Below, piece by piece: positions 18,125 through 26,044 of a stretch of DNA of 64,000 nucleotides (its first letter is position 1; each line of letters begins with the position of its first letter). The notes beneath the pieces were generated by a model. It did no database searches. It was given only the letters and a program-made list of their open reading frames with translations, and was not told the origin of the DNA. Made by a program: the position numbers and the translations under genes. Source of the stretch: Halobellus rufus (GTDB lineage: Archaea > Halobacteriota > Halobacteria > Halobacteriales > Haloferacaceae). The stretch lies in assembly GCF_000739575.1 (NCBI RefSeq), contig NZ_BBJO01000001.1, positions 1 through 64,000 of the forward strand. Reading direction: 5' to 3'.

Positions 18125-18925
18125 ATGACGCAGATAATCGCCATCTCAAATCAAGCAGGTGGGGTCGGAAAGACCACTACCACCATCAACCTCGGTGGTG
18201 CGCTCGCGAACCAAGGCCACGATGTCCTCCTCATCGATGCCGACCCGCAGGGAACCCTCACCGAAGGCACGGGCTTCCGTGACCTCTACGATCAGAAGAT
18301 CCCATCTCTCCACCAAGTGATGGTCGAACCAACACGCACCGAGGAGATCAATGAGATTATCGAGCATCACGACGAATTCGACGTCATTCCGTCCAATAAA
18401 GCAATGGACGGGCTCAAAGATATGCTCGTCACTCAGGTCGCAAACAGCGAAATGCGACTCAAAATTGCCGTCGACGAGCTTGACCACGACTATGACTTCA
18501 TCCTCATTGACTGCCCGCCTGATCTCAGTCAAATCCTTGATAATGCCCTCCTCACTGCCGAACAAGTCCTCATCCCCGTTGAACCAACCCGACGTTCCAT
18601 CCGTGCGATCGAGAAGATGAACGAAGAGATCGCCTATCTCTCAAACAGTTTCCCGGGCCAGATCGATACCATCGACATCCTTGGGATTGTCATCAACGCT
18701 GTCGAGAGCGTCCAGAACAACGATACCAAGCAGATGATCGAGTTCTTCAATGACGCTCCATACGACGTCTTCCAGGTGCCTGAGCGCGTCGCTATCCGGC
18801 GTGCTTGGAACAACGGCGTCTCTATCTTCCTTCACGAGGACGACGCGAAGACCGAGGACGCACGCGAAGCCTACAGCGAGATCGCGAAAATGCTCGAACA
18901 TCACACTACGGAGGTGGAAGCATGA
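18125..18925 (+). CDS. parA: ParA-type partition ATPase
   Basis: 266 residues from ATG 18125; the frame is open upstream but the family starts at MTQIIAISNQAGG. The Walker A is NQAGGVGKTTTTINLG: it keeps the GKTT lysine but has Ala where the classic deviant ParA lysine lies. LLIDADPQGTLTEG and ILIDCPPDLSQILDNAL are further ParA motifs. It partitions plasmid copies using ATP-dependent DNA binding with a centromere-binding partner. It overlaps the next gene by 4 nt (ATGA). TCAGATAY iterons lie just upstream. Confidence 0.9.
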   Translation: MTQIIAISNQAGGVGKTTTTINLGGALANQGHDVLLIDADPQGTLTEGTGFRDLYDQKIPSLHQVMVEPTRTEEINEIIEHHDEFDVIPSNKAMDGLKDMLVTQVANSEMRLKIAVDELDHDYDFILIDCPPDLSQILDNALLTAEQVLIPVEPTRRSIRAIEKMNEEIAYLSNSFPGQIDTIDILGIVINAVESVQNNDTKQMIEFFNDAPYDVFQVPERVAIRRAWNNGVSIFLHEDDAKTEDAREAYSEIAKMLEHHTTEVEA

Positions 18926-19503
18926 GCAGCAATGACGGCGACGACGAACTCGAGGAGCGGAAAAGCGACGTTTGGAGTATGGACGAAGTTCGAGGCGGCG
19001 GTACAAAGACGAAAGACACAGAAGATACCTCAGATACAGCCGACGAAGAATCGGCATCCATCACGTCCAATACTGCAGAAGACTCAGACGCCCCAGATAC
19101 ATCAGACGCATCAGATACCTCAGAAATGGAAGATACCTCTGATGACGAATCCTCGTCCACCACGTCCGATGTCGAAGATGCTGAAGATACGGCAGATACC
19201 TCAGATATACCAGACACGGCAGATGAGATCGACGACACCGCTATGCAAGCCGAGGGGGAGACTGTCCGGAAGATGGCCCTTGACGCAGACGCGAAGGGTC
19301 TTGTTGTTCGCGACCTTCACAACGTGAACGTCTATCTCTACGAAAGCGTCTATCAGGAGATGCGTGTGAAGTACAAGGAGCTCGATACCGAGTATTTCGC
19401 CGCACATGGCGAAGATCTCTCGAAGAACAAGGACTTCTTCAACGCCGTCTTTCGGGCCGGACTCCAGAGCCCTCAGCTGAAAGAAGAGCTTGAGATTGAC
19501 TGA
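18922..19503 (+). CDS. Partition partner with Ser-Asp-Thr repeats and RHH-like C-terminus
   Basis: 193 residues with Shine-Dalgarno GGAGGTG. Residues ~30-110 are a low-complexity acidic tract of SDT/DTS repeats. The C-terminal ~70 residues (NVNVYLYESVYQEMRVKYKEL, LSKNKDFFNAVFRAGL) look like a ribbon-helix-helix-type DNA-binding or dimer domain. Translational coupling to parA makes it the likely centromere-binding protein. Its repeat-encoding DNA contains the same 9-bp iterons as the region upstream of parA. Confidence 0.65.
   Translation: MSSNDGDDELEERKSDVWSMDEVRGGGTKTKDTEDTSDTADEESASITSNTAEDSDAPDTSDASDTSEMEDTSDDESSSTTSDVEDAEDTADTSDIPDTADEIDDTAMQAEGETVRKMALDADAKGLVVRDLHNVNVYLYESVYQEMRVKYKELDTEYFAAHGEDLSKNKDFFNAVFRAGLQSPQLKEELEID
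19030..19217 (+). repeat. 9-bp iterons inside the partition partner gene
   Basis: Copies or near copies of TCAGATAC sit at 19030, 19093, 19102, 19111, 19120, 19192, 19201 and 19210, mostly spaced exactly 9 bp, and encode Ser-Asp-Thr. They match the non-coding iterons at 17749-18115 in unit and period. Confidence 0.65.
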
Positions 19504-19587
19504 CTGCTCCCGTCGGATCTATTCACAAAAATCGAGAGAAGGAGCTCGTATTCCTCTGTTTCAGGTCTTAGCGTATCCGAACCCTAC

Positions 19588-20871
19588 TCACTGGACAGCG
19601 GTTTCTTTTGTGAATAAGCCCTCAAGATCCTCTCGCATCTCCTCGCGGCGATGTCGGCGCTTCTCCGCTTCTGAGAGATAGTTATCCAACACGACCTCCG
19701 CTGACTTCGACCCCTGCTCCTCAGCGACATCTGCAAACCGCTCGGCCAAACGACGTACCGCCTCTCCGTACGCCGTGTACCAATATCGTCGCCCCATCTT
19801 CGGCGTCGGGACCTCCCCATCGACAGTCACTCCAGCGCGTTCTGCGAGGTTCTTGAATCGACGTCGAACCGTCGACGTCGACAGGTGCCCGCTCTCCGCC
19901 GACGAAGACGGGAACACAGCGCCCATCCAGTCGTCGCCGGCCTCCTCAACGACGGTGTCGATCCGTGCGGTTGCATCTTCAACACCCGTGAGGAGTGCGA
20001 CCGTCCCGGGTCCGTTCTTCCGCTCACTCCCGAATTCGATGTACGGTCCGGCCTCCGTGTCGTCTTCTGGTGGATCGAGAACCAGCTGGTCAACGCGTAG
20101 CGACGCAACCTCGCTCGGTCGAAGCCCCCACCCGCAGACCCCGATCACGATGAGGCAGTCGACCGGATCGGTGGCTGACTGATAGAGTGTTCGTATCTGA
20201 TCAGCCTCAAGAGCTTGGTTGTCCCACTCAGGCGTCGAATCCCATCCAAAGCGACGTTCCAGCTGGTCGGTTGGGTTGTGACGTGCACCCTTGAACGTGA
20301 CTTGATGGGTGTAAAACTGCCGAACTTCCTGGACGTACTTCCGTCGCGACGCGTGCGTTGTCAGCGTATCCTCGCGGCGACGCAGGACGTCGAACGTATC
20401 CGCGACGCGATCCATCTCGTCGGCCCGCGAAGCGTCGTCGTGAAGCGGTCCAAGCAGATCATCGGTGCCATTGACGTCCTTGTACGTCCGGACGTACAGA
20501 CGGAGCGCAGAGCGGCGTGTGGCGACCGTCGACTCCGCCCGTCCCTGCCGATCGCGCAGCTCGACGAGATAGTCCTCGAGGGCTGCACGCGTCTCGTCGT
20601 CGTCGACGAAGTCAAACGGTCGCTCCTCCGGCTTGGACTCAACCGGAACGTCGATCTTCTCGTAGAAGTCACCCGGTGAGAGGTCGAATCGCCGCGAGAG
20701 ATGTTTGATGAACCCCGGAAAGTGCGATTCGAGCCACGAATAGGTGGGGGTTTCGTGCTCAGGAGCGAGTCCCTCGGCACGCATCTGCGGCGTAATCTCG
20801 TTCTGGTAGAAGGCCTCGGCGTCCTCGAGGTCCATCGTGCTGTAGCGTGGAGTGTCGGTCGTCTTGGTCAT
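19588..20871 (-). CDS. Tyrosine recombinase / integrase
   Basis: 427 residues from ATG 20871. An N-terminal SAM-like core-binding domain (ALEDYLVELRDRQGRAESTVATRR) is followed by the catalytic domain. GLRPSEVASLR carries the first Arg, PKMGRRYWYTAY the second Arg region, and LDNYLSEAEKRR the nucleophilic Tyr. At the usual HxxR position a Lys replaces His. It probably does site-specific recombination of the plasmid or an integrated element, such as dimer resolution, given the adjacent par locus. No att repeats were found. Confidence 0.82.
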   Translation of the reverse strand: MTKTTDTPRYSTMDLEDAEAFYQNEITPQMRAEGLAPEHETPTYSWLESHFPGFIKHLSRRFDLSPGDFYEKIDVPVESKPEERPFDFVDDDETRAALEDYLVELRDRQGRAESTVATRRSALRLYVRTYKDVNGTDDLLGPLHDDASRADEMDRVADTFDVLRRREDTLTTHASRRKYVQEVRQFYTHQVTFKGARHNPTDQLERRFGWDSTPEWDNQALEADQIRTLYQSATDPVDCLIVIGVCGWGLRPSEVASLRVDQLVLDPPEDDTEAGPYIEFGSERKNGPGTVALLTGVEDATARIDTVVEEAGDDWMGAVFPSSSAESGHLSTSTVRRRFKNLAERAGVTVDGEVPTPKMGRRYWYTAYGEAVRRLAERFADVAEEQGSKSAEVVLDNYLSEAEKRRHRREEMREDLEGLFTKETAVQ

Positions 20872-21322
20872 AGTGTTCGTGTAGTCGTCGCGGTCAGTGA
20901 GAGACTCGAGTGTGAGCGCGAGTGAAATCGCCAGCAGGAGCGGACGTGCTCCGTGCAGTAGCGATTCTAAGTCTGGTGGTTTCGGTGGATAGAGCGTTTC
21001 GTTCGATTTACTTATAGGTTGTCCTCTACTGTTTTCCACGTGAGAAAACGGTAACCGGACAAAAATTTCCAAAATAATACACGGCAAGAATAAATCGTAT
21101 GTCGCTATATCTAAACCTAGACTGGGAATTGCCACAGTTTCGGAGGATAGGCCAGTTTCGGGTCGAATCTCCGCCGGTTCGAGGTCTATCTCCCAACGAA
21201 GCGCTCGGTTCCTGTCCACTCAGGACGAGATAATCGAGCGAGCATGCGATATCCCGCGGATTTTTGCGCTCCTACAGAGCGTCGCCACTCCCAAGCGGCG
21301 AACCTAGTGGGGAATGGGTCGC
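20872..21322. other. Intergenic region, 451 bp
   Basis: It holds the integrase upstream region and, at its right end, the 3' flank of the transposase fragment. An AT-rich stretch near 21000-21110 could carry the integrase promoter (ACCTATAAGT on the minus strand near 21010). No gene was recognised. Confidence 0.5.
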
Positions 21323-21862
21323 TCAGTCAGGCGGTATCAATGCCGAGGCGATGATCTCGGCACATTCACCCGCGGTTAGCACGGGTGCGTAGTCCATTTC
21401 GCCATTGACACCAGCTTTCAGCAGGAAGTCGGTCAGCCGCCAGATGTTGTAGAGCAACACCGCGAACACGAAGTAGAACAAGCGAACGCAGTAGTCCTTC
21501 GAGGAGGTCTTCGCGAGGAAATCGTGCTTGATAGATTTGTACTCGTTCTCGATCTGCCACCGGCGACTGTAGCGCCGACAGAACGTCTCGGCCTCGTCTG
21601 GCCCGACTCGGAGATTCGTCGCGAAGACGGTCGTTCCCTCGCCGTTCGTCGACGGAACGTACAAAAACCGCATCGGGTGTGACCCTGCCTCCACATGGAC
21701 GGACGCCGATTCAACAGCGACCTTCTGGTCGTCTTCACCCATCCGCTCAATCACCTCGCGTTCGGAACTGGTCATTCGTTTTGGGATGAGGTAGTTCATA
21801 TTCAGGTTCGAGAGCGTCTGAAACCCCCGCATGGAATCGAACTCGCGGTCACAGAGCACTGT
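21323..21862 (-). mobile_element. C-terminal fragment of an IS4/ISH3-like DDE transposase
   Basis: About 180 residues of transposase remain. VLCDREFDSMRGF holds a catalytic Asp, and the later YSRRWQIENEYKSIK matches the IS4 YREK signature exactly (Y-x2-R-x3-E-x6-K). The N-terminal half is absent. The reading frame continues without a stop into P-type ATPase sequence at its 5' end, so the apparent 212-residue ORF is a chimera and not a working transposase. No terminal inverted repeats were identified. Confidence 0.75.
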
Positions 21863-22080
21863 CTCGACCTTCTCCTCGGGTAGTAACTCAGCACGCATCT
21901 TGTCGACGCGCGCTGCCTCACCAACTGCTCGTTCCGTCAGTTCGTTATCCCCAGTCAACATAACGACGCGCTCAACGCCGAGCTAGTGGAACCGCTTGAC
22001 TGTCTGCTTTGCCTACGCTCGACCTTCGTCTGCGACCGCGACGACGCCCAACCGATGCCGAGCAGTTCGACGTCCTCAAG
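21863..22080 (-). pseudogene. Remnant of a heavy-metal P-type ATPase
   Basis: The minus strand reads GVVAVADEGRA, then stop, AKQTVKRFH, stop, LGVERVVMLTGDNELTERA and DKMRAELLPEEKVE. This matches the P-domain to hinge region of Zn/Cd/Cu ATPases such as the intact gene at 45839. Two in-frame TAG codons (22013-22015 and 21983-21985 on the plus strand) and the abrupt switch to transposase sequence show it is dead. Confidence 0.75.
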
Positions 22081-22166
22081 TACCCCGTGACGGTTGGTTT
22101 CGCTGACGTAACACACGAACTCCGTGAACCCCACCCTGCGATCTGGATCGCGACTTCGAGCGCAGT

Positions 22167-23174
22167 TCAGTCACTTTGCCCCACATCGAGATCGTGTACC
22201 TGGTCGGGGGGATCGGGGACTAACCACGCTGGGACGACTCGCGTGAGGACGACCATTCCCGTCAGTTCAACGAGCGTCTGGGTGACGACGACCGCCGGTG
22301 CAAGCGCGTAACCCGACGGGAGCGCTAGCGCTAGCGGGAGGATAACCAGCGAGTTCCGCGTGACGGAGGTGAACACGAGCGCCCGACTCTCACCGGGGTC
22401 CATTCTCAGGAGTCCAGCCACCACCCGTCCGAGGAGTGGCATGATGGCGAGGAACGCGACGTACACGGGAACAACCGACGCTATCTGTCCGGTCGAATCC
22501 TGTACCCGCGGCAGTTGGGAGGCGATGACGACGAACAGCGTCGCCCCCATCATCGGCACCGGCAACCAGCCCATCGTGTCCTGCCACTGTGCGCCACGCT
22601 CGGAGCGCTCCGCCCAGTATTCAGTCGCCCACGCGAGCGTCAGCGGCAGCGCGATGATGACGACGAACGCTTCGATAAACGGTCCGGCCTCGATGAACTC
22701 GGCCATCTGCTGGCCCATAAACAGCCAGAGGTACAGCGGGAGCAACAGCAGCTGGATGAGCATCAGCGCCGGCGTGGCGGCCGTGATCTGCTCGGCGTTA
22801 CCGCCCGAGAGTTCGGTGAACGTGATGACGTAGTCGATACACGGCGTCAACAACACCATAAACGCTCCCACGAGAATCACCGGCTGCTGCGGAAGGAATC
22901 GCATGAGCCCGAACACGACGACCGGCACGACCACGAAATTCATCCCGAGCGCAGCCGCCATGAACCGGCCATTCCGGAACGCCCGTCGAATCCGGACGAA
23001 CGGGATCTCGAGGAACGTGACGTACAACAGCACCGCGAGCACGGGGTTGATGAGCGGCTCCAGCACCGAGCTCGTGCTTGGAAGTCCGAGGCCGACACCA
23101 ATTGCGAGGATGACTCCAACCGCGTAGATACCGACTTGATTGTGCTGTACCCACTGTTTCGAGAGTCGTGTCAT
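22167..23174 (-). CDS. Acr3 / bile acid:Na+ symporter family arsenic-resistance-type transporter
   Basis: 335 residues, about ten membrane segments. LTPCIDYVITFTELSGGNAEQITAATP and VFTSVTRNSLVILPLALAL fit the arsenical-resistance branch of the BASS superfamily. It would export arsenite or a related oxyanion. It is the last gene of the minus-strand redox operon under the HxlR-type regulator. Substrate is inferred from family and the thiol-redox neighbours. Confidence 0.72.
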   Translation of the reverse strand: MTRLSKQWVQHNQVGIYAVGVILAIGVGLGLPSTSSVLEPLINPVLAVLLYVTFLEIPFVRIRRAFRNGRFMAAALGMNFVVVPVVVFGLMRFLPQQPVILVGAFMVLLTPCIDYVITFTELSGGNAEQITAATPALMLIQLLLLPLYLWLFMGQQMAEFIEAGPFIEAFVVIIALPLTLAWATEYWAERSERGAQWQDTMGWLPVPMMGATLFVVIASQLPRVQDSTGQIASVVPVYVAFLAIMPLLGRVVAGLLRMDPGESRALVFTSVTRNSLVILPLALALPSGYALAPAVVVTQTLVELTGMVVLTRVVPAWLVPDPPDQVHDLDVGQSD

Positions 23175-23190
23175 GAATTGAATCGAATCG

Positions 23191-23362
23191 TTAGCGAATC
23201 GTGATTCCCAGAGCGATCACTACCCCGAGGACAACCAAGGTCGGTGCGGCGACGGATGGATCGCTCGCCGCTGGCCGACCAGTCGGGATATCGAGCAGCG
23301 GCGCTCGGCTGAAGGGCAAAGAGGAGGCCAGCACCGATAAAGACGTACCCGAGCCCACTCAT
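23191..23362 (-). pseudogene. Small two-TM membrane protein, frameshifted
   Basis: One frame starts MSGLGYVFIGAGLLFALQPSAAA (first TM). A second, one base away, continues LLDIPTGRPAASDPSV and VVLGVVIALGITIR to a stop at 23191 (second TM). Joined near 23295-23310 they give a normal ~57-residue membrane protein. It sits between DoxX and the Acr3-like gene in one operon. A sequencing error would restore it. Confidence 0.6.
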
Positions 23363-23405
23363 TCACGGATATATCAGGATGACAGGCGTAAGTCCTCATC
23401 GATAC

Positions 23406-23780
23406 CTACCCCACAACCGCCAGCATACGAGCGTTGGTTCCGATAACAAGGGTGCTCGCAAGCAGGACGCCGATGTTCTGCCAGGAGGGGCCTGCGGTGG
23501 CTATCGCGACACTCATAATCGGGATAGCGAGGACGGCGCCAAGCCACGGGACTCGATCGAAGAACAGCGACAGCGCAGCCCCAATTTCGAAACCCCCGAT
23601 TACGAGCACCAATAATTCAGGAGCCGGAAGCCCGAGCCTCGTAAAGAAGGCGACCGACTGGCCATAGGTGATGAACTTGCTGACACCAGGTCCGAACAGA
23701 AGCGCAGCGGCACCGATTCGAAGCGCCGGCCGGCCATATGTGCGGAGCCACGTTGCCGGAGGTTCTCTCGCCGTCGCCAT
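23406..23780 (-). CDS. DoxX-family membrane protein
   Basis: 124 residues with four membrane segments. LRIGAAALLFGPGVSKFITY, FFTRLGLPAPELLVLVIGGFEI and LFFDRVPWLGAVLAIPIM follow the DoxX/SURF4-like pattern. Some members take part in thiosulfate or thiol oxidation. It starts 3 nt after the previous stop, so it is co-transcribed with the thiol-type genes upstream. Confidence 0.78.
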   Translation of the reverse strand: MATAREPPATWLRTYGRPALRIGAAALLFGPGVSKFITYGQSVAFFTRLGLPAPELLVLVIGGFEIGAALSLFFDRVPWLGAVLAIPIMSVAIATAGPSWQNIGVLLASTLVIGTNARMLAVVG

Positions 23781-23783
23781 TCG

Positions 23784-23993
23784 TTAGTGCCGTGGCCGAT
23801 TATGCTCGTCGAGTGCGCTGCGGATCTCCGCAAGCGTCCGGTTCGAGGTATGCTCGTCGATCCACGCCCGATGGGCCTCATCTCGGCGGGCTTTCTCTTT
23901 GAGATGCTCTGCGACCTTGGCTCTCGCGAACTGTGCGTTTGCGCCCTCCGAGGAGTTACAGACCGGACAGTCTTCTTCGACGGCGTCAGTCAA
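23784..23993 (-). CDS. Small CxxC protein of unknown function
   Basis: 69 residues with CPVC near residue 9 and a charged helical rest (AKVAEHLKEKARRDEAHRAW). A single CxxC could bind metal or act in thiol exchange. Its ATG overlaps the stop of the glutaredoxin-like gene (ATGA), so the two are translationally coupled. Confidence 0.6.
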   Translation of the reverse strand: MTDAVEEDCPVCNSSEGANAQFARAKVAEHLKEKARRDEAHRAWIDEHTSNRTLAEIRSALDEHNRPRH

Positions 23994-24243
23994 ACGTAGT
24001 GCTCCTCTAGGTAGGCGACGATGTCATCGGATTCGTACATCGTCACTCCGCGCTGGTGGTCGACGAGGAACGGGATCTGGTCTTCCCCACTAAGCGTACG
24101 CAGCTGATCATAGGTCTGTTCGTTGAGCGTCTCGCCGGCGGCAGAGCGGGGTTGTGGACGACACACGAGACACCCACGTCGGTCAGTGTCTCGCGGACTT
24201 TGGCCGAGTACTGACATCCCTCTGCCTGGTAGAGTTCTAACAT
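23990..24243 (-). pseudogene. Glutaredoxin / GST N-domain-like protein, frameshifted
   Basis: The first frame reads MLELYQAEGCQYSAKVRETLTDVGVSCVVHNP. The second, one base off, reads RSAAGETLNEQTYDQLRTLSGEDQIPFLVDHQRGVTMYESDDIVAYLEEHYV. Together they make an intact thioredoxin-fold protein with the cis-Pro motif IPFLVD. The shift lies at the GGGG run 24148-24151, so an unsequenced extra G would restore the gene. The active-site Cys is single (CQYS). Confidence 0.7.
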
Positions 24244-24276
24244 GGATAGTGTGAGGTTGCGGCTTCGCAGGGACGC

Positions 24277-24525
24277 TCAGGCGTGGGCGTGAGCGCGATC
24301 GTGAACCGCCTCAGTGATTGCTTCGAGGTCGATCCCGCCGTCGTGCTCGTTTTTGTCCCAGATGAGGTCGTCGTCCGCGTATACTTTGAATACGCCGCCG
24401 TGGGCGGGCTGGAGCCGGACGCCGTCGAGATCCTGCCCGAACTCTTCGAGCAACGTTTCCTGCGTCTCAACGGCGTATTCGAGCAGACCACACGGCACAC
24501 AGTATTCGATATTGACTTCCGTCAT
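24277..24525 (-). CDS. Rdx/SelW-family thioredoxin-like protein
   Basis: 82 residues. IEYCVPCGLLEYAVETQETLLEEFG near the start gives the CxxC of the Rdx (SelT/SelW/SelH) family, followed by the FKVYADDDLIWDK strand pair. A thiol redox role is likely. It is first in the minus-strand operon. A TATA-like TAATTATACT (24552-24561) lies ~30 nt upstream, fitting a leaderless transcript. Confidence 0.8.
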   Translation of the reverse strand: MTEVNIEYCVPCGLLEYAVETQETLLEEFGQDLDGVRLQPAHGGVFKVYADDDLIWDKNEHDGGIDLEAITEAVHDRAHAHA

Positions 24526-24582
24526 TGCAGATCACCCGAGGAGTGCCGGGAGTATAATTATCATGTACCTGTTAGGATATGA

Positions 24583-24600
24583 GGTTTCGTCGGCGAAACC
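24583..24600. promoter_or_regulatory. Palindrome between the SelW-like operon and HxlR gene
   Basis: GGTTTCG-TCGG-CGAAACC, a perfect 7-bp-arm inverted repeat, lies between the TATA-like boxes of the two divergent units (24552-24561 minus, TTTTTATA 24610-24617 plus). It is the best candidate HxlR-type operator here. Confidence 0.6.
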
Positions 24601-24667
24601 GTAGTTTCGTTTTTATACGACGTATCGTTGAGGAACTACTATCCGTGTGGCTGTCTAACAGAGCAGT

Positions 24668-25057
24668 ATGAGCGATTCGGCCGAAGTTCCGGAAGACGAC
24701 TGTCTGGCGGTTTGGTGTGCGGGCGACGACTGGTGTGCGGTTACATGCGCGATTGACGTGATCGGAAATAAGTGGCACACGGTCATCATCCACCGCCTGC
24801 TGCAACACGACGCACTCCGGTTCAACGAACTCAGTGACGAAGTTGGTGCGATCACGAACAAGATGCTCTCGGAAAGTCTTGACGACCTCGAAGAGAAGGA
24901 GTTGGTCGACCGCGAGATCGTGAGTGAGAAGCCCGTCGCTGTCGAATACTCGCTGACCGATCGGGGAGAGTCGCTGCAACCAGTGATTGACTCACTCGAA
25001 AAGTGGGGGAAAACGTATCTCCGTCCTGCCGAGAGCGAAGCGGACGCTGCCTGCTAG
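24668..25057 (+). CDS. HxlR-family regulator
   Basis: 129 residues. A Cys-rich N-terminus (DDCLAVWCAGDDWCAVTCAIDVIG) leads into the HxlR winged helix: NKWHTVIIHRLLQHDALRFNELSDEV, NKMLSESLDDLEEKELV. Five cysteines, including one at the C-terminus, may sense thiol stress or metal, as in some HxlR/DUF24 regulators. It diverges from the thiol/arsenic operon and probably controls it. That link is inferred from position. Confidence 0.85.
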   Translation: MSDSAEVPEDDCLAVWCAGDDWCAVTCAIDVIGNKWHTVIIHRLLQHDALRFNELSDEVGAITNKMLSESLDDLEEKELVDREIVSEKPVAVEYSLTDRGESLQPVIDSLEKWGKTYLRPAESEADAAC

Positions 25058-25205
25058 ACCGGGCGTTAGTGGGTGGTAATACACCCAGAAGGTCCGGGAG
25101 AAAATCGCCCCTGCAGCAGTGTGCGTTGATCACTACGATAACTGCATTCTAAGAAATTAGGAGCGCACCACAGCTGGCGATATCGAGAATATATCACACG
25201 GGAAA

Positions 25206-25227
25206 TTATATATTTAGCCTCGTCTAA
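25206..25227 (+). promoter_or_regulatory. TATA box with overlapping DtxR-type operator
   Basis: TTATATATTTA (25206-25216) lies 23 nt before the ATG at 25239, fitting a leaderless promoter. TTAGC-CTCG-TCTAA (25214-25227) overlaps it and matches in form the operators at 25949-25979, which suggests autorepression. Confidence 0.6.
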
Positions 25228-25238
25228 TTCTCTCCACG

Positions 25239-25916
25239 ATGCTGAGCGCCATCATGGAGGACTATCTCAAAGCGATCTATTACCTCCAGGACGAAACGGA
25301 TGAACGGGTGCGGACCTCGACGCTCGCTGAGCATATGGACGTAGAACAACCGTCAGTCACCAGTATGGTGAAAAAATTGGCCGAGCGCGATTTTATCCAT
25401 TACAAACCTTACAAGGGCGTTGTACTCACAGACACTGGAATTCCTGTCGTGCTCGAAATTATCCGCCATCATCGGCTCTTAGAACGATACCTGACGGAGC
25501 GCCTCGAGTACGATTGGGCCGAGGTACACGACGAAGCAGATCGCCTCGAACACCATATTAGCAATCAATTCGCCGACAGAATTGCAGCGCAGTTAGGGAA
25601 TCCCGCAGTTGACCCACATGGCGACCCGATTCCCACAGCGGATCTGGACGTTTCACCGCCACAATCCGGTGAAACTCTCGCTGATCAGCAGGTCGGCGAC
25701 AAGGTTCGAATCGAACGGGTGCCAGACAATGACCCAGATCTACTCCGGTACCTGTCTGAACACGGGATTACCCCAAAAACTGTAGTCGAGATTGTTGAGA
25801 CCACCTCATTTGGGATGGTGACGCTTGATCCCGATGGCACCGACGAACGAGTTGCACTCCCAGAGGAAGTGGCCCGATCCATAATCGCTCAAACGCTCAC
25901 TGGAGCTTCAAACTAA
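25239..25916 (+). CDS. DtxR/MntR-family metal-dependent regulator
   Basis: 225 residues. The N-terminal winged helix has MEDYLKAIYYLQDE and VEQPSVTSMVKKLAERDFI. The dimer/metal domain has IRHHRLLERYLTERLEYDWAEVHDEADRLEHHIS, holding the His and Glu ligands of Mn/Fe sensors. An SH3-like FeoA domain forms the C-terminus (VGDKVRIERVP...PKTVVEIVETTSFG). It represses with Mn(II) or Fe(II). Its operator-like sites lie at its own promoter and before the multicopper oxidase gene. Confidence 0.9.
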   Translation: MLSAIMEDYLKAIYYLQDETDERVRTSTLAEHMDVEQPSVTSMVKKLAERDFIHYKPYKGVVLTDTGIPVVLEIIRHHRLLERYLTERLEYDWAEVHDEADRLEHHISNQFADRIAAQLGNPAVDPHGDPIPTADLDVSPPQSGETLADQQVGDKVRIERVPDNDPDLLRYLSEHGITPKTVVEIVETTSFGMVTLDPDGTDERVALPEEVARSIIAQTLTGASN

Positions 25917-25948
25917 ACTGATGAGTCTCCAGTAGCGAGATCATTAGT

Positions 25949-25979
25949 TTAGACACAATCTAAGTTTAGATGCGTCTAA
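25949..25979. promoter_or_regulatory. Two DtxR-type operators upstream of the multicopper oxidase
   Basis: TTAGA-CACAA-TCTAA (25949-25963) and TTAGA-TGCG-TCTAA (25966-25979) are tandem inverted repeats. They lie 66-96 nt before the oxidase start, upstream of an AT-rich TTTATG stretch. Confidence 0.65.
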
Positions 25980-26044
25980 TTTATGTATTGGGTGGTACAA
26001 TGGGCGTGTATGGGTAAACGAAGGCTTGACCAGCGGAGGAGATC

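Noticed and set aside
20872-21219. Longer integrase start at 21219
   Set aside because: The added 116 residues have no relation to recombinases; MTKTTDTPRY at 20871 starts a normal N-terminal domain.
22360-23204. Plus-strand frames opposite the Acr3-like gene
   Set aside because: Shadows of a transporter gene; Arg/Glu/His-rich low-complexity readings without homology.
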